Shown here piece by piece: positions 55,085-64,000 of a stretch of 64,000 bases of DNA (position 1 is the stretch's first letter; each line of letters begins with the position of its first letter). This stretch comes from Pseudoalteromonas galatheae (lineage in GTDB: Bacteria; Pseudomonadota; Gammaproteobacteria; Enterobacterales; Alteromonadaceae): contig NZ_PNCO02000001.1 in NCBI RefSeq assembly GCF_005886105.2, positions 682,001-746,000 of the forward strand, written 5' to 3'. The notes below the pieces were generated by a model. That model had not been told where the DNA came from and made no database searches. It worked only from the letters and a program-made list of their open reading frames with translations. A program made the translations under genes and the position numbers.

Positions 55085-55606
55085 ATGTGGTCCGCGTGGG
55101 AGCCTGTTAGGCTCTTCTTTGTTGAGCATAGCGTTTGGGTGTCTTTCATCGCGGTTGTTCTGTGCCTCGCAGTTCGTGATATAAAAGCGTTAAGGTATGC
55201 AACTTTAATTGCGCTGTTTTATGTCTTGGGAGTTCTGAATTCTGACTTTATTAGGGCGGCTGATCCCGATAAAATTTATCGGTATATCTATTGGGCTTTT
55301 TCAGACATTGTCTTTATGGCAATTATTGCTTATTGGGCTGTTAAAGATAAGATGTATCTTTGGCAAAGTATTCTTGCCCAAATAATCATTATTCCGGCTC
55401 CGCTATTACAGTTTTTTAGACTTGTCGACAGACATTTTATGGATCTTTCCTATTCAACTTACCTGTACCCCACAGTTATCCCTATGGTTAATGTGGCTAC
55501 TCTGTGCTTAGCATTTGTGCCAGTGTTTACTTTTTGGAAGTTAATGCAAGATAGAAAAGAAGCGAGACTGGCTAGGGAACACAGTCTAACAGAAACTACT
55601 AGTTAA
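55085..55606 (+). CDS. Small multi-helix membrane protein, function unknown
   Basis: A 173-residue membrane protein with about five hydrophobic segments (for example SVWVSFIAVVLCLAV, YATLIALFYVLGVL, IVFMAIIAYWAV, AQIIIIPAPLLQF and MVNVATLCLAFVPVFTFW) and a charged, basic/acidic C-terminal tail. Family not recognised. It follows a 29-codon peptide gene by six bases, lacks its own clear ribosome site, and ends in a long hairpin. No link to pomAB beyond proximity. Confidence 0.72.
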   Translation: MWSAWEPVRLFFVEHSVWVSFIAVVLCLAVRDIKALRYATLIALFYVLGVLNSDFIRAADPDKIYRYIYWAFSDIVFMAIIAYWAVKDKMYLWQSILAQIIIIPAPLLQFFRLVDRHFMDLSYSTYLYPTVIPMVNVATLCLAFVPVFTFWKLMQDRKEARLAREHSLTETTS

Positions 55607-55649
55607 TCTGAACCTTGGATAATTAATGCTTTTCCAAGGTTCAGATTAA
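55603..55649. terminator. Long inverted repeat ending the membrane protein gene
   Basis: TTAATCTGAACCTTGG (55603-55618) pairs perfectly with CCAAGGTTCAGATTAA (55634-55649) around 15 bases. It includes the stop codon of the upstream gene and is followed by T-rich DNA; it separates convergent genes. Confidence 0.7.
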
Positions 55650-55665
55650 TTTGCTGTTGTTTTGT

Positions 55666-56868
55666 TTACCCTAAACTAGGAATAAGGCCAGCCATTTGCA
55701 TCAGCTGGGAAGCAATGATCATTACACCGAAAGCGGCTGCAAGCCCTAGCCCAAGCGTACCACCTTTAACCTGATATCCATCATTGCCTCTAGCTTTTCT
55801 CTGTTTCCAAACCATAGCAACTGGCAGAAACACCGCCAATACCACCAATGCAATCGCTGCGTATCCCAGTGCCATGATAAAACCTTTGGGATAAAAAAGG
55901 GCAAACCCTAGCGGTGGTAAAAAGGTAATGAACGCCGTTTTTATACGGTCTTTCTTGGTGTCTTGCTTTTTAAAGGTATCAGCAAAAAAGTCGAATAAAC
56001 CAAGGCTTACACCCAAGAACGAAGTCGCGAGAGCAAGATCTGCAAATATAGTCACAAATAACTGTACGTTGTCGTTGTGTGCGATAGACGAAATACTAGT
56101 GACAAAACCCGGCAGTCCCTCACTTGCCATTAGGCTCTCTTGACCCATAACACCTTGGCTGAGCAACTGCCAGAACACATAGATGATAAGCGGGAGGGCA
56201 GCACCAAACATCATTACTTTACGTAGTTGGCGGATATCTACACCCACATACTTAACGATTGATGGGATTGAGCCATGAAAACCAAAGGAAGTAAAAATGA
56301 CCGGAATTGCTGCAATTACCAGCCCTTGTTCTACCGGCATATCGATGAGGTGTTGGCCGTGAACATAAGGTGTTAAAATAAAGAACAAACTCGCGAGCAC
56401 AATAACTTTAATAGTAAATAATAACTGATTGAGCTTATCAACTGTACTTGTGCCTAATGTCACTATGGTCGCTATGATAACAGCAAGCAGTACAGAGCCC
56501 AGTTGAGGGGTTATGCCATCACCTAACATGCCGACAAGTTTGGTTTGAAGCTGTGCGCCGCCACCTGCGATATAAGCCGCACATAAGGCATAGAACAAAA
56601 AGACCATTGAAAAGTTAGCGACATACTGCCCCGTTTTACCAAGTAAGTTTTTTGCTAGTGTATTTAATGTTGCGTCTTGATCTGCGTATTGATGTACTTC
56701 CAGCATAAGCAATGCAGTATAGGTCATTAATAACCATGTGATTGCTAATAATGCGATAGCGGTAGAAAAGCCAAGTCCTGCTGATGCAATAGGGAGGGCG
56801 AGCATACCTGCGCCAATTGTAGTACCTGCTACAATCAGCATGCTGCCCAAAGTTTTATTCTTAAGCAC
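55666..56868 (-). CDS. tyrP: Aromatic amino acid permease, TyrP type
   Basis: HAAAP-family symporter of 400 residues and about 11 helices, closely resembling E. coli TyrP: LGSMLIVAGTTIGAGMLALP, VIFTSFGFHGSIPSIVKYVG, FADLALATSFLGVSLGLFDF, FLPPLGFALFYPKGFIMALGYA. The GTG at 56868, with a G-rich site before it, gives the TyrP N-terminus; the longer frame to 57003 would run through the lipA terminator and is rejected. Tyrosine is the likely substrate, with Mtr-like tryptophan transport less likely. Confidence 0.88.
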   Translation of the reverse strand: MLKNKTLGSMLIVAGTTIGAGMLALPIASAGLGFSTAIALLAITWLLMTYTALLMLEVHQYADQDATLNTLAKNLLGKTGQYVANFSMVFLFYALCAAYIAGGGAQLQTKLVGMLGDGITPQLGSVLLAVIIATIVTLGTSTVDKLNQLLFTIKVIVLASLFFILTPYVHGQHLIDMPVEQGLVIAAIPVIFTSFGFHGSIPSIVKYVGVDIRQLRKVMMFGAALPLIIYVFWQLLSQGVMGQESLMASEGLPGFVTSISSIAHNDNVQLFVTIFADLALATSFLGVSLGLFDFFADTFKKQDTKKDRIKTAFITFLPPLGFALFYPKGFIMALGYAAIALVVLAVFLPVAMVWKQRKARGNDGYQVKGGTLGLGLAAAFGVMIIASQLMQMAGLIPSLG

Positions 56869-56973
56869 GTTTTGCCCCTGATTATTATTATCTGGTGAGG
56901 CAAGATATAACGAATAGCACGGAATTGAAACCGTTTTGCTGTTAATGGCTGTTAGACGGGGAATTACGGATAC

Positions 56974-57000
56974 AAAAAAGCCGTATAGGAATACGGCTTT
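56974..57000 (-). terminator. Terminator of lipA
   Basis: AAAGCCGTAT pairs with ATACGGCTTT around AGGA; on the minus strand it is followed by a T run and lies just past the lipA stop. Confidence 0.88.
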
Positions 57001-57026
57001 CAAAACAGTGAATATAATGGCACTGT

Positions 57027-57992
57027 TTATTTTACTTCTTTACCCGCGGCTTGCTGATCTGCATGGTAGCTAGAGCGCACAAATGGTCCGCAAGCGGCGT
57101 GGCTAAAGCCTATCTCGTCGGCATATTCTTTTAGCCCATCAAACTCAACTGGTGGCACGTAGCGTTTGACTGGTAAGTGGTGCTTTGAAGGTTGTAGGTA
57201 CTGGCCTACGGTAAGCATATCTACGTTATGCTCGCGCAAGTCTCTTAATACTTCTTCAATTTCAGAGATTTCCTCGCCTAGTCCAACCATCAAGCCAGAT
57301 TTAGTTCTCACTTCTGGGTGCATTTCTTTAAAGCGGCGTAGCAATTCAAGTGACCACTTATAATCGGCACCCGGACGCGCTAGTTTGTAAAGTCTTGGTG
57401 CTGTTTCAAGGTTATGGTTGAATACATCCGGTGGGGTTTCGCTTAAGATTTCAAGCGCTCTATCCATACGACCACGGAAATCAGGTACGAGAATTTCGAT
57501 TGTAATACCTGGATTGTGCTTACGGATCTCGCGAATACAGTCGGCAAAGTGTTGTGCACCACCGTCGCGCAAGTCATCACGGTCAACAGAGGTAATAACA
57601 ACGTAGCTTAACTTCATGTCTTTAATCGTAAGCGCAAGCTTTTCCGGCTCTTGTGCATCAGGTTTTAGTGGACGACCATGGGCCACATCACAGAATGGAC
57701 AGCGGCGAGTACAAATTGCACCTAAAATCATAAAGGTTGCTGTACCGTGATTAAAGCACTCAGACAGGTTAGGGCAAGATGCTTCTTCACAAACAGAGTG
57801 TAAACCGTGCTTACGCATTGCTTGTTTAATGCCATCGATACGTTCACTTGATTTTGGCAAACGGATCTTTAACCACTCAGGCTTTCTCAGCATTTCTTCG
57901 CGTTCTGTTGGCATGACTTTAACTGGGATCAATGCCATTTTTTCTGCATCGCGGAGCTTTACCCCTGGCTCCATTTTGACTGGTTTACTCAT
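57027..57992 (-). CDS. lipA: Lipoyl synthase
   Basis: Radical-SAM enzyme inserting two sulfurs into octanoyl groups; 321 residues. The auxiliary cluster ligands are in [12 protein letters not shown], the radical-SAM cluster in [10 protein letters not shown], and the C-terminal RSSYHAD supplies the conserved serine. Overlaps lipB by four bases and carries the operon terminator. Confidence 0.97.
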   Translation of the reverse strand: MSKPVKMEPGVKLRDAEKMALIPVKVMPTEREEMLRKPEWLKIRLPKSSERIDGIKQAMRKHGLHSVCEEASCPNLSECFNHGTATFMILGAICTRRCPFCDVAHGRPLKPDAQEPEKLALTIKDMKLSYVVITSVDRDDLRDGGAQHFADCIREIRKHNPGITIEILVPDFRGRMDRALEILSETPPDVFNHNLETAPRLYKLARPGADYKWSLELLRRFKEMHPEVRTKSGLMVGLGEEISEIEEVLRDLREHNVDMLTVGQYLQPSKHHLPVKRYVPPVEFDGLKEYADEIGFSHAACGPFVRSSYHADQQAAGKEVK

Positions 57993-58642
57993 ACGTTTTC
58001 AAACCCTTCAGTGTATTCGACATGCTCAGCATTAATGCGTTTTAGCATGTGTTTTACCAGACCAGCCCCCGCATCAGCGACGGTTTGAGGTCCATTAATT
58101 TCGCTACTTTGCACCATATTCATGCCCGCATAACCACACGGGTTTATTCGTAAAAATGGACCAAGGTCCATATTAACGTTGAGTGCGAGACCATGAAACG
58201 AGCAGCCACGGCGGACTCTAAGTCCAAGAGATGCTATCTTGCTATCGTTGACGTATACACCCGGCGCATCGGCTTTAGCGTAAGCTTCTATCCCATATTC
58301 TTTTAGGGAGTCGATTATACTTTCTTCTAGCCAAGTGACGAGTTCACGTACCCCTATTTTCAATCGTCGTAAGTTGAGCAATACATAAAGCATTTGTTGC
58401 CCTGGACCGTGATAGGTAACTTGACCACCGCGGTCCACTTTTACGACAGGAATATCACCGGGCGCCAAGACATGCTCTTCTTTACCAGCTTGACCTTGTG
58501 TAAAAACAGGCTCATGTTCCACCAGCCAGATTTCATCCGCTGTGGTGTCATCACGCTCATCGGTAAAAGATTGCATTTTGTGCCAAATTGGCTCGTAACT
58601 ACAAAGGCCGAGTTGGCGCACAATTAACTTACGAGATTCCAT
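57989..58642 (-). CDS. lipB: Octanoyltransferase LipB
   Basis: Moves octanoate from acyl carrier protein to lipoate-dependent enzymes; 217 residues. [46 protein letters not shown] and INPCGYAGM (with the catalytic cysteine) are visible. AAGGA precedes the ATG. Between ybeD and lipA, as in E. coli. Confidence 0.96.
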   Translation of the reverse strand: MESRKLIVRQLGLCSYEPIWHKMQSFTDERDDTTADEIWLVEHEPVFTQGQAGKEEHVLAPGDIPVVKVDRGGQVTYHGPGQQMLYVLLNLRRLKIGVRELVTWLEESIIDSLKEYGIEAYAKADAPGVYVNDSKIASLGLRVRRGCSFHGLALNVNMDLGPFLRINPCGYAGMNMVQSSEINGPQTVADAGAGLVKHMLKRINAEHVEYTEGFENV

Positions 58643-58661
58643 AATTAGGGGTCCTTACCAA

Positions 58662-58940
58662 CTACAGGATGTAACGGACGTCTTCGATGCCACCGATCTC
58701 GGTATAAATCTGCTCGATATGCTCTTTGCTGGTTACGGTAACGACAAGAGATACGGCTTCATAGGTGCCTTTGCTGCTTGGTTTAACCTTTGGTGCATAA
58801 TCACCCGGTGCAATAACCTGCAGTTTAGTTAGGATCTGATCCGTCAAATCGACATTTGCAAGGCCCATAATCTTGAATGTAAATGGGCAAGGAAATTCTA
58901 AGTATTCATCAAACTTAGTATTTTTAACTGGTTTTACCAC
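58662..58940 (-). CDS. ybeD: DUF493 family protein YbeD
   Basis: A 92-residue ferredoxin-like-fold protein of the YbeD family, conserved between dacA and lipB in gammaproteobacteria. Contains [18 protein letters not shown] and [24 protein letters not shown] regulatory role is suggested by its ACT-like fold in relatives; function is not established. 19 bases upstream of lipB. Confidence 0.93.
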   Translation of the reverse strand: MVKPVKNTKFDEYLEFPCPFTFKIMGLANVDLTDQILTKLQVIAPGDYAPKVKPSSKGTYEAVSLVVTVTSKEHIEQIYTEIGGIEDVRYIL

Positions 58941-59058
58941 GACGGTATCCTCACAACGAACTACTTGCTGACGCCTTTATTTGGCCACTAAGATGCTCTT
59001 TCAAGCCAGGAGCTGCCAAGGTCGTCATTTATTGGCCGCATTCTATCATTTTTGGCGC

Positions 59059-59086
59059 AAAAAAAAACGCCTCATGATGAGGCGTT
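59059..59086 (-). terminator. Terminator of dacA
   Basis: AACGCCTCAT and ATGAGGCGTT form a stem with a very small loop; on the minus strand it is followed by a long T run. Confidence 0.85.
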
Positions 59087-59104
59087 CACTTACATAAAAT
59101 AGGG

Positions 59105-60268
59105 TTATTGCGAGATCTGTAAACGTAGATAGTCGTAGATCTTGCTGAAGAATCCACCTTCTTGGATCTCTTCAAGTGTAACTAGCGGGTATTGTGCTAC
59201 GTCTTCACCTTCAAGCTGTAAGAACAAAGTACCAACTTTAGTGCCTTTCGCCAGAGGTGCTTCGAGTGTTTTATCTAACTCAAAGTTAGCCTTTAAATTC
59301 TTACTTTGACCGCGTGGAATAGTAATAGGAGTGTCTTCCATAATGCCCAGCGATACGGTTTCTTTGTTACCCATCCACACACGCTGATCGGCAAAAGCGT
59401 CACCAGCTTGGTATGGAGTAATGGTTTCAAAGAAACGGAAGCCGTAGTTAAGTAGCTTTTTGCTCTCAACTTTACGTGCACGCTCACTTTCTGTGCCCAT
59501 GACTACCGCAACAAGACGCATATCGTCTTTAACCGCTGAAGTAACTAGGCTGTAGCCTGCATCCGAGGTGTGGCCTGTTTTAATGCCATCCACTTCGAGG
59601 CTTGCATCCCAAAGTAGTGAGTTACGGTTATATTGCTTTATACCGTTGTATGAAAAAGACTTTTTCTTGTACAAAGCGTATTCATCAGGTACATCACGAA
59701 TAAGTGCCGCCCCGAGTGTTGCCATGTCTCTTGGGGTGGTGTAATGCTCATCAGTATCTAAACCATGACTGTTAATAAAGTGGGTATTAGTCATCCCCAG
59801 TTTTTCAGCATGTGCATTCATCAGATCGGCAAACGCACTTTCGCTGCCAGCAATGTGCTCGGCCATTGCAACACAAGCATCGTTGCCTGATTGAATAATG
59901 ATCCCATGGTTTAAGTCATCAACACTGACCTGCTTACCTACTTCGATAAACATCACCGACGAACCAGGAAAATTCTTAGCCCACGCTTTTTCACTAATAG
60001 TGACTTGATCTGATGGGCTAATGTTACCTGCAGCGATTTCGGTACCAATAACATAGCTGGTCATCATTTTGGTTAAACTTGCTGGCGCTAGCTTAGTATC
60101 CGCTTCGCCCTCAGCAATCACTTTTCCAGTTGTGAAGTCCACAAGGAAATAGCCTTTCGCATTGATTTGCGGCGGCGAAGGAATAATTTGTGCGCTGGCA
60201 CTCATAATAGAGAAAGTGCACACCAGTCCAAGGACTTTTTTAACGATTTTTGGTTTGATAGAAGTCAT
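59105..60268 (-). CDS. dacA: D-alanyl-D-alanine carboxypeptidase (PBP5/6 type)
   Basis: Membrane-tethered periplasmic enzyme that trims the terminal D-Ala of peptidoglycan stem peptides; about 387 residues. Signal peptide ends near MSASA. Catalytic triad of motifs: SLTKMMTSY (SxxK), SGNDACVAM (SxN), IKTGHTSDAGY (KTG). A C-terminal amphipathic helix (KIYDYLRLQISQ) should bind the membrane. The ATG at 60268 begins just before the signal core; an ATG nine codons upstream is the alternative. Confidence 0.95.
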   Translation of the reverse strand: MTSIKPKIVKKVLGLVCTFSIMSASAQIIPSPPQINAKGYFLVDFTTGKVIAEGEADTKLAPASLTKMMTSYVIGTEIAAGNISPSDQVTISEKAWAKNFPGSSVMFIEVGKQVSVDDLNHGIIIQSGNDACVAMAEHIAGSESAFADLMNAHAEKLGMTNTHFINSHGLDTDEHYTTPRDMATLGAALIRDVPDEYALYKKKSFSYNGIKQYNRNSLLWDASLEVDGIKTGHTSDAGYSLVTSAVKDDMRLVAVVMGTESERARKVESKKLLNYGFRFFETITPYQAGDAFADQRVWMGNKETVSLGIMEDTPITIPRGQSKNLKANFELDKTLEAPLAKGTKVGTLFLQLEGEDVAQYPLVTLEEIQEGGFFSKIYDYLRLQISQ

Positions 60269-60309
60269 TATGCTCGCTTTTTTGTTTATCGGCATTCATT
60301 GCGGTTATT

Positions 60310-61083
60310 CTAAAGTTCCTGCTCACTGTAAAGCAAGAAAGCACGACTAAATTGACCTTGTTGTAAGGTTTTTAGTAAAGATTGTGCTTGATTGTCGTCG
60401 GTAATAGGGCCGACTCTAAGCTTGTACAGGTTGTTTTCAAACGTGATGGGTGTACCTAACCCCAGCTCTTGTTTTAACTGACCTGCTAATAACTGTATAT
60501 TCTCAAGTTTACTGCCAGCAGCAACTTGTACATAAGTTAGCCTTGGAGACTCGCGCGATAGAGTAATGGCTTCGACCTTAACGCGCGCTGTACCCTGAAG
60601 GTGATAGCCTAGCTTGTAGGCAGCCGCATAAGAGAGGTCGATTAGTCTATCGTCATGGAACGGACCTCGGTCGTTAATTCTAACGATGGCAGAGCGTCCG
60701 TTGTCTAAGTTTGTTACTTTAGCAAAGCTAGGGAGTGGCAGCGTTTTATGTGCTGCTGTCATATCGAACATATTAAAAATTTCACCATTGGAGGTGTGGT
60801 AGCCATGGAATTTTCGGCCATACCACGAGGCAATGCCTTGTTGTTGATACCCATGTTCGTCCGAAATTGGCGTGTAACGTTTTCCAAGAACAGTGTAGGG
60901 GCGATTGGCACTGACGCTCTTTTTCTCGTTGGTGACAATGGCATCCTGCATTTCCAGTTCGGTAGGCTCGCGCAGTGGCGCTTTGTCATGACGAATATGA
61001 TAACGACTACCGCAAGCGCTTAGCATGCTTAACAGGGCAAATACTAAAATCAATTTTGAAATCAGAGTAATACGAACAGTCAT
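60310..61083 (-). CDS. rlpA: Septal ring lytic transglycosylase RlpA
   Basis: Outer membrane lipoprotein, 257 residues. Lipobox LSAC is followed by a double-psi barrel domain (GIASWYGRKFHGYHTSNGE, RINDRGPFHDDRLIDLSYAAA) and a C-terminal SPOR domain (YVQVAAGSKLENIQLLAGQL) that binds denuded septal glycan. In some species it is a lytic transglycosylase; activity varies. Shares one base with mrdB. Confidence 0.94.
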   Translation of the reverse strand: MTVRITLISKLILVFALLSMLSACGSRYHIRHDKAPLREPTELEMQDAIVTNEKKSVSANRPYTVLGKRYTPISDEHGYQQQGIASWYGRKFHGYHTSNGEIFNMFDMTAAHKTLPLPSFAKVTNLDNGRSAIVRINDRGPFHDDRLIDLSYAAAYKLGYHLQGTARVKVEAITLSRESPRLTYVQVAAGSKLENIQLLAGQLKQELGLGTPITFENNLYKLRVGPITDDNQAQSLLKTLQQGQFSRAFLLYSEQEL

Positions 61084-62189
61084 TATTTTAACAACATCCT
61101 CTTATCTGTTGCGATTGCCATAATAATGCCAAAACCGGCCATTAAGGTCACCATCGATGTGCCACCATAGCTAATTAGGGGCAGAGGTACACCGACTACT
61201 GGCAAGAGACCAGAAACCATTCCGATATTTACAAAGACATAGACGAAGAAGGTCAACGTCAGTGCTCCTGCAAGCAGCTTACTGAAAGCGTCTTGTGCCT
61301 GTACTGCGATATATAATCCGCGACCAATTATAAAAAGATACAAGCTGAGTAATATGGTGACACCTAACAAGCCAAACTCTTCGCTCAACACCGAGAAGAT
61401 AAAGTCGGTATGGCGCTCTGGCAAAAATTCTAATTGAGATTGGGTTCCGTGTAGCCAGCCTTTGCCCTCAACACCACCAGAGCCTATTGCAATTTTTGAT
61501 TGGATGATATGGTAACCAGAGCCCAGCGGGTCGCTTTCCGGATCTAAAAAAGTCAGTACACGTTGTTTTTGATAGGCATGCATTCCGTAATGCCAAAACG
61601 CATAGCCACCGGGGACCGCAAGTAATATACCTGAACCGATTAAACGCCAACTTAATCCAGCTAAAAAGAGCGCAAAAATACCAGAACTGGCAATTAAGAT
61701 AGAAGTACCGAGGTCAGGCTGCTCTTTGATCAGAATAGTTGGCACTAGCACAATCACAAAGCCGATTGTTAAATTTAAAATACTTGGAGGTAAGTGAGAG
61801 CGGCCTATAAACCAAGCGACCGTCATGGGCACTGCTAGCTTCATTATTTCAGAGGGTTGAAAACGGGTAACGCCTAAGTCTAACCAGCGCTGAGCCCCTT
61901 TACTGCTGACACCAAAAAACAGCACCGCAACGAGCATGCCAAGGCCCACGAGATAAACGGGAATAGCCACACGCTTAAGCGTATTTGGAGAGAATTGTGC
62001 CATAAATAACATGGCAACTAATGCACCAAACATGCGTGTACCATGACGCATCATCATGCCCATGTCTTGCCCACTAGCGCTATAAACAATCGCTAGGCTG
62101 CCAACCATCATCGTAATCAAGGCTGCAAATAATGGTAGGTCGATATGAACCTTTTCAAAGAGTGAACGTGGCTTATTCAGCGGACTCAT
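61083..62189 (-). CDS. mrdB: Rod shape-determining protein RodA
   Basis: SEDS-family glycan polymerase working with PBP2 in cell elongation; 368 residues, about ten helices. Key stretches: GVTRFQPSEIMKLAVPM, HYGMHAYQKQRVLTFLDPESDPLGSGYHIIQS, GIGSGG-like AIGSGGVEGKGW, LPERHTDFIFSVLSEEFG, GVPLPLISYGGTSMVT. Overlaps mrdA by four bases. Confidence 0.97.
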   Translation of the reverse strand: MSPLNKPRSLFEKVHIDLPLFAALITMMVGSLAIVYSASGQDMGMMMRHGTRMFGALVAMLFMAQFSPNTLKRVAIPVYLVGLGMLVAVLFFGVSSKGAQRWLDLGVTRFQPSEIMKLAVPMTVAWFIGRSHLPPSILNLTIGFVIVLVPTILIKEQPDLGTSILIASSGIFALFLAGLSWRLIGSGILLAVPGGYAFWHYGMHAYQKQRVLTFLDPESDPLGSGYHIIQSKIAIGSGGVEGKGWLHGTQSQLEFLPERHTDFIFSVLSEEFGLLGVTILLSLYLFIIGRGLYIAVQAQDAFSKLLAGALTLTFFVYVFVNIGMVSGLLPVVGVPLPLISYGGTSMVTLMAGFGIIMAIATDKRMLLK

Positions 62190-64000
62190 TGCTGTTGCTC
62201 CTTCTCAAGCGGGTAGGCTGAAAAGTAATAATCCATCACTTGTCTTGCCATTGGCGCTGCGATTGCACTACCGCCACCTTGGTTTTCCACGACTACAGTA
62301 ATAACAATTTGCGGATCATCAAAAGGCGCAAAACCCACGTAAATACCATTGTCTCTGTGTTTTTCTTTTAGCTTCTTGGCATCATACTTTTCGCCTTGAG
62401 CAATGCTAATAACTTGCGCGGTTCCCGTTTTACCAGCGTGATCATAAGTTACGCCCTTAAACGCATTTTTTGCGGTACCTATTTTTACCGTGTTGTGCAT
62501 GGCTTTTAATGCAATATCCCAGTGATAAGGGTTTTTCAGCACGACAGGTGGCTTTTCTTCCGTAAATAACTGCTCCACTTCAGTATCTTGCTTAGAGATT
62601 TGTACTAAGTGTGGCTGCCTATGTATGCCTTTATTGACCAAAATGCTCAGCGAGTTTGCTATTTGCATTGGAGTGGCAGTCCAGTAACCTTGGCCTATCC
62701 CTACGGAAATAGTATCCCCAGGATACCAAGCCTCTTTAAAACGAGCTCTTTTCCACTCAACGGATGGTAAAATAGCAGAGGTTTCTTCGTGAATATCGAT
62801 ACCCGAAAGCTCACCAAAGCCAAACTGGTTCATAAAGTCGCTAATTTTGGTTATGCCGAGTTTATATGCGGTTTCGTAAAAGTAGGTATCACAAGACTGC
62901 TCAATAGCTTTATACACATCAACATGCTCATGGCCCCAAGGACGCCAGTCACGCCATTTATGTTTTACATTTGGAATTTGAAAAAAGCCGGGATCCCAAA
63001 TTTTGGTTGTTTCGGTGACAACACCTTCTTCCAGTGCAAGCACTGCGAGATGGGGCTTCACTGTGGAAGCAGGCGCATAACGGCCCTGAGTTGCACGGTT
63101 TATCAGTGGCCTGTCTGGGTTAAGTAAGGCTCGGTAATCTTTGCCACTGATCCCATGGACAAAAAGGTTTGGGTCGTAACTTGGATTAGAATAGAGCGCT
63201 AAAATACCCCCGTCGCGCGGATCCATAACGATGATTGCGCCTCGGGTGTCTTTAAGTACATGTTGTACGATTTGTTGTAAACCGATATCAAGCGTTAGCA
63301 CCAAGTCTTTACCTGGTTGCGGTGTTTCCATGCTCAGCGTGCGAATAATGCGACCACGGTTATTCACCTCGACGCGACGAGAGCCAACAATGCCATGTAG
63401 CTGTTCTTCATAAAACTTTTCGACACCGAGTTTACCGATATCATGGGTGGCACGATAGTTCGTGTCTTTGCCCTCAAGCTCTAAATCATAGAGCTCCTCT
63501 TTATTGAGTTTTGCTACATAGCCAAGGGCATGAGTGAGGGTATCGCCATATGGATAGTAGCGAGATAAGCGGGCTTCAACGCTAAAGCCGGGCAAGCGGT
63601 GTTGGTTAACCGAGAGGATCGCAACTTCTTCCTCATTCAAGCGGCCCTTTAGTACTTGGCTTTTGAAGCGACGGTTATGCTTGATTTCTTTTTTAAAATC
63701 TTCTATTTCTTGCTCAGAAATCTCAATAAGTTGGCGTACAGAAGCTAATGATGCTTCGAGGTCTTCAACGTCTTCTGGGATCACTTCAAGATTGTAAACG
63801 GGGCGGTTTTCGGCGAGCAACACACCATTGCGGTCATAAATTAGACCACGATTAGGGGCGACAGGAATGACTTTTATACGGTTATCGTTAGAGCGGGTGC
63901 GATAGGTTTCGTGTTCAGTCACCTGAAGCGTGTAAACATTGTGAAACAAGATCCCAACAATAATAACGACAAAAACAAAGCCGACAAAGGCCCGTCTCGC
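62186..64000 (-). CDS. mrdA: Penicillin-binding protein 2 (N-terminus cut by window end)
   Basis: Transpeptidase of the elongation machinery, partner of RodA. 604 codons are present and the frame is still open at base 64000, running through the membrane helix (FVGFVFVVIIVGILF), so only a short cytoplasmic tail is missing. Motifs: RGLIYDRNGVLLAENRP, GRYAPASTVKPHLA (SxxK serine), SCDTYFYE (SxD), HAGKTGTAQ (KTG). A TTG inside the frame at 63949 is not the true start. Confidence 0.96.
   Translation of the reverse strand, partial: ARRAFVGFVFVVIIVGILFHNVYTLQVTEHETYRTRSNDNRIKVIPVAPNRGLIYDRNGVLLAENRPVYNLEVIPEDVEDLEASLASVRQLIEISEQEIEDFKKEIKHNRRFKSQVLKGRLNEEEVAILSVNQHRLPGFSVEARLSRYYPYGDTLTHALGYVAKLNKEELYDLELEGKDTNYRATHDIGKLGVEKFYEEQLHGIVGSRRVEVNNRGRIIRTLSMETPQPGKDLVLTLDIGLQQIVQHVLKDTRGAIIVMDPRDGGILALYSNPSYDPNLFVHGISGKDYRALLNPDRPLINRATQGRYAPASTVKPHLAVLALEEGVVTETTKIWDPGFFQIPNVKHKWRDWRPWGHEHVDVYKAIEQSCDTYFYETAYKLGITKISDFMNQFGFGELSGIDIHEETSAILPSVEWKRARFKEAWYPGDTISVGIGQGYWTATPMQIANSLSILVNKGIHRQPHLVQISKQDTEVEQLFTEEKPPVVLKNPYHWDIALKAMHNTVKIGTAKNAFKGVTYDHAGKTGTAQVISIAQGEKYDAKKLKEKHRDNGIYVGFAPFDDPQIVITVVVENQGGGSAIAAPMARQVMDYYFSAYPLEKEQQQ

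Noticed and set aside
56869..57003. N-terminal extension of the TyrP-like permease
   Set aside because: The extension runs across the lipA terminator, has no ribosome site, and the GTG at 56868 gives the expected family N-terminus.
1..64000. Mobile elements, CRISPR arrays, tRNA or rRNA genes
   Set aside because: No transposase, integrase, direct-repeat array, or tRNA/rRNA-like sequence was seen on either strand.

Overview
The window reads as chromosomal core genome of a marine gammaproteobacterium of the order Alteromonadales, most likely Pseudoalteromonas. This is inferred from the gene families, their order and their protein-level resemblance to Vibrio, Shewanella and E. coli orthologues; no rRNA or other species marker is present. 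Nearly every base is assigned to a recognisable gene. I see no insertion sequence, prophage, CRISPR array, tRNA or rRNA.

Layout. 1-5117: end of the sodium-pumping NADH:quinone reductase operon (nqrB partial, nqrCDEF), then its two maturation factors, the flavinyl transferase apbE and the small cysteine protein nqrM. 5152-13738: cobalamin uptake and late assembly, made of a cobC-like phosphatase, a cobalamin riboswitch and a tightly overlapping run btuD-btuC-cobT-cobS-cobU-cobQ-cobO-btuF that ends in ung. 13779-16655: a DUF3545 protein, transaldolase, yaaA and a cysteine-rich lipoprotein. 16665-20519 (minus strand): an ATP-grasp ligase of glutathione-synthetase type, a fused N-formylglutamate-amidohydrolase/DUF1704 (QEGLA) metallopeptidase, and an unrecognised protein. 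This is the best candidate here for an incompletely described pathway. 20667-34288: chemoreceptor, DPP-IV and M49-like peptidases, HIT protein, orphan proteins, HDOD protein, EamA exporter, rdgC, and a histidine kinase divergent from a stand-alone receiver.

34389-41219: threonine operon thrLABC with a clear leader peptide and attenuator, glyA and nrdR. 41216-46627: riboflavin genes (ribD, ribE, a RibBX-type ribB, ribH), nusB, thiL and pgpA. 46652-49732: a large beta-propeller diguanylate cyclase. 49816-52981 (minus): xseB-ispA-dxs. 53216-55606: sodium-type flagellar stator pomAB, then a 29-residue peptide gene and a small membrane protein. 55666-64000 (minus): tyrP-like permease and the cell-wall/lipoate block mrdA (partial)-mrdB-rlpA-dacA-ybeD-lipB-lipA.

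Functional links: Nqr makes a sodium gradient that PomAB can use. The flavin genes supply FMN and riboflavin for Nqr, with ApbE attaching FMN covalently. The riboswitch lets cobalamin repress its own import and assembly. The threonine operon is set to respond to charged Thr/Ile tRNA. Many genes overlap by 1-8 bases or are separated by short hairpin terminators, so operon limits are fairly clear.
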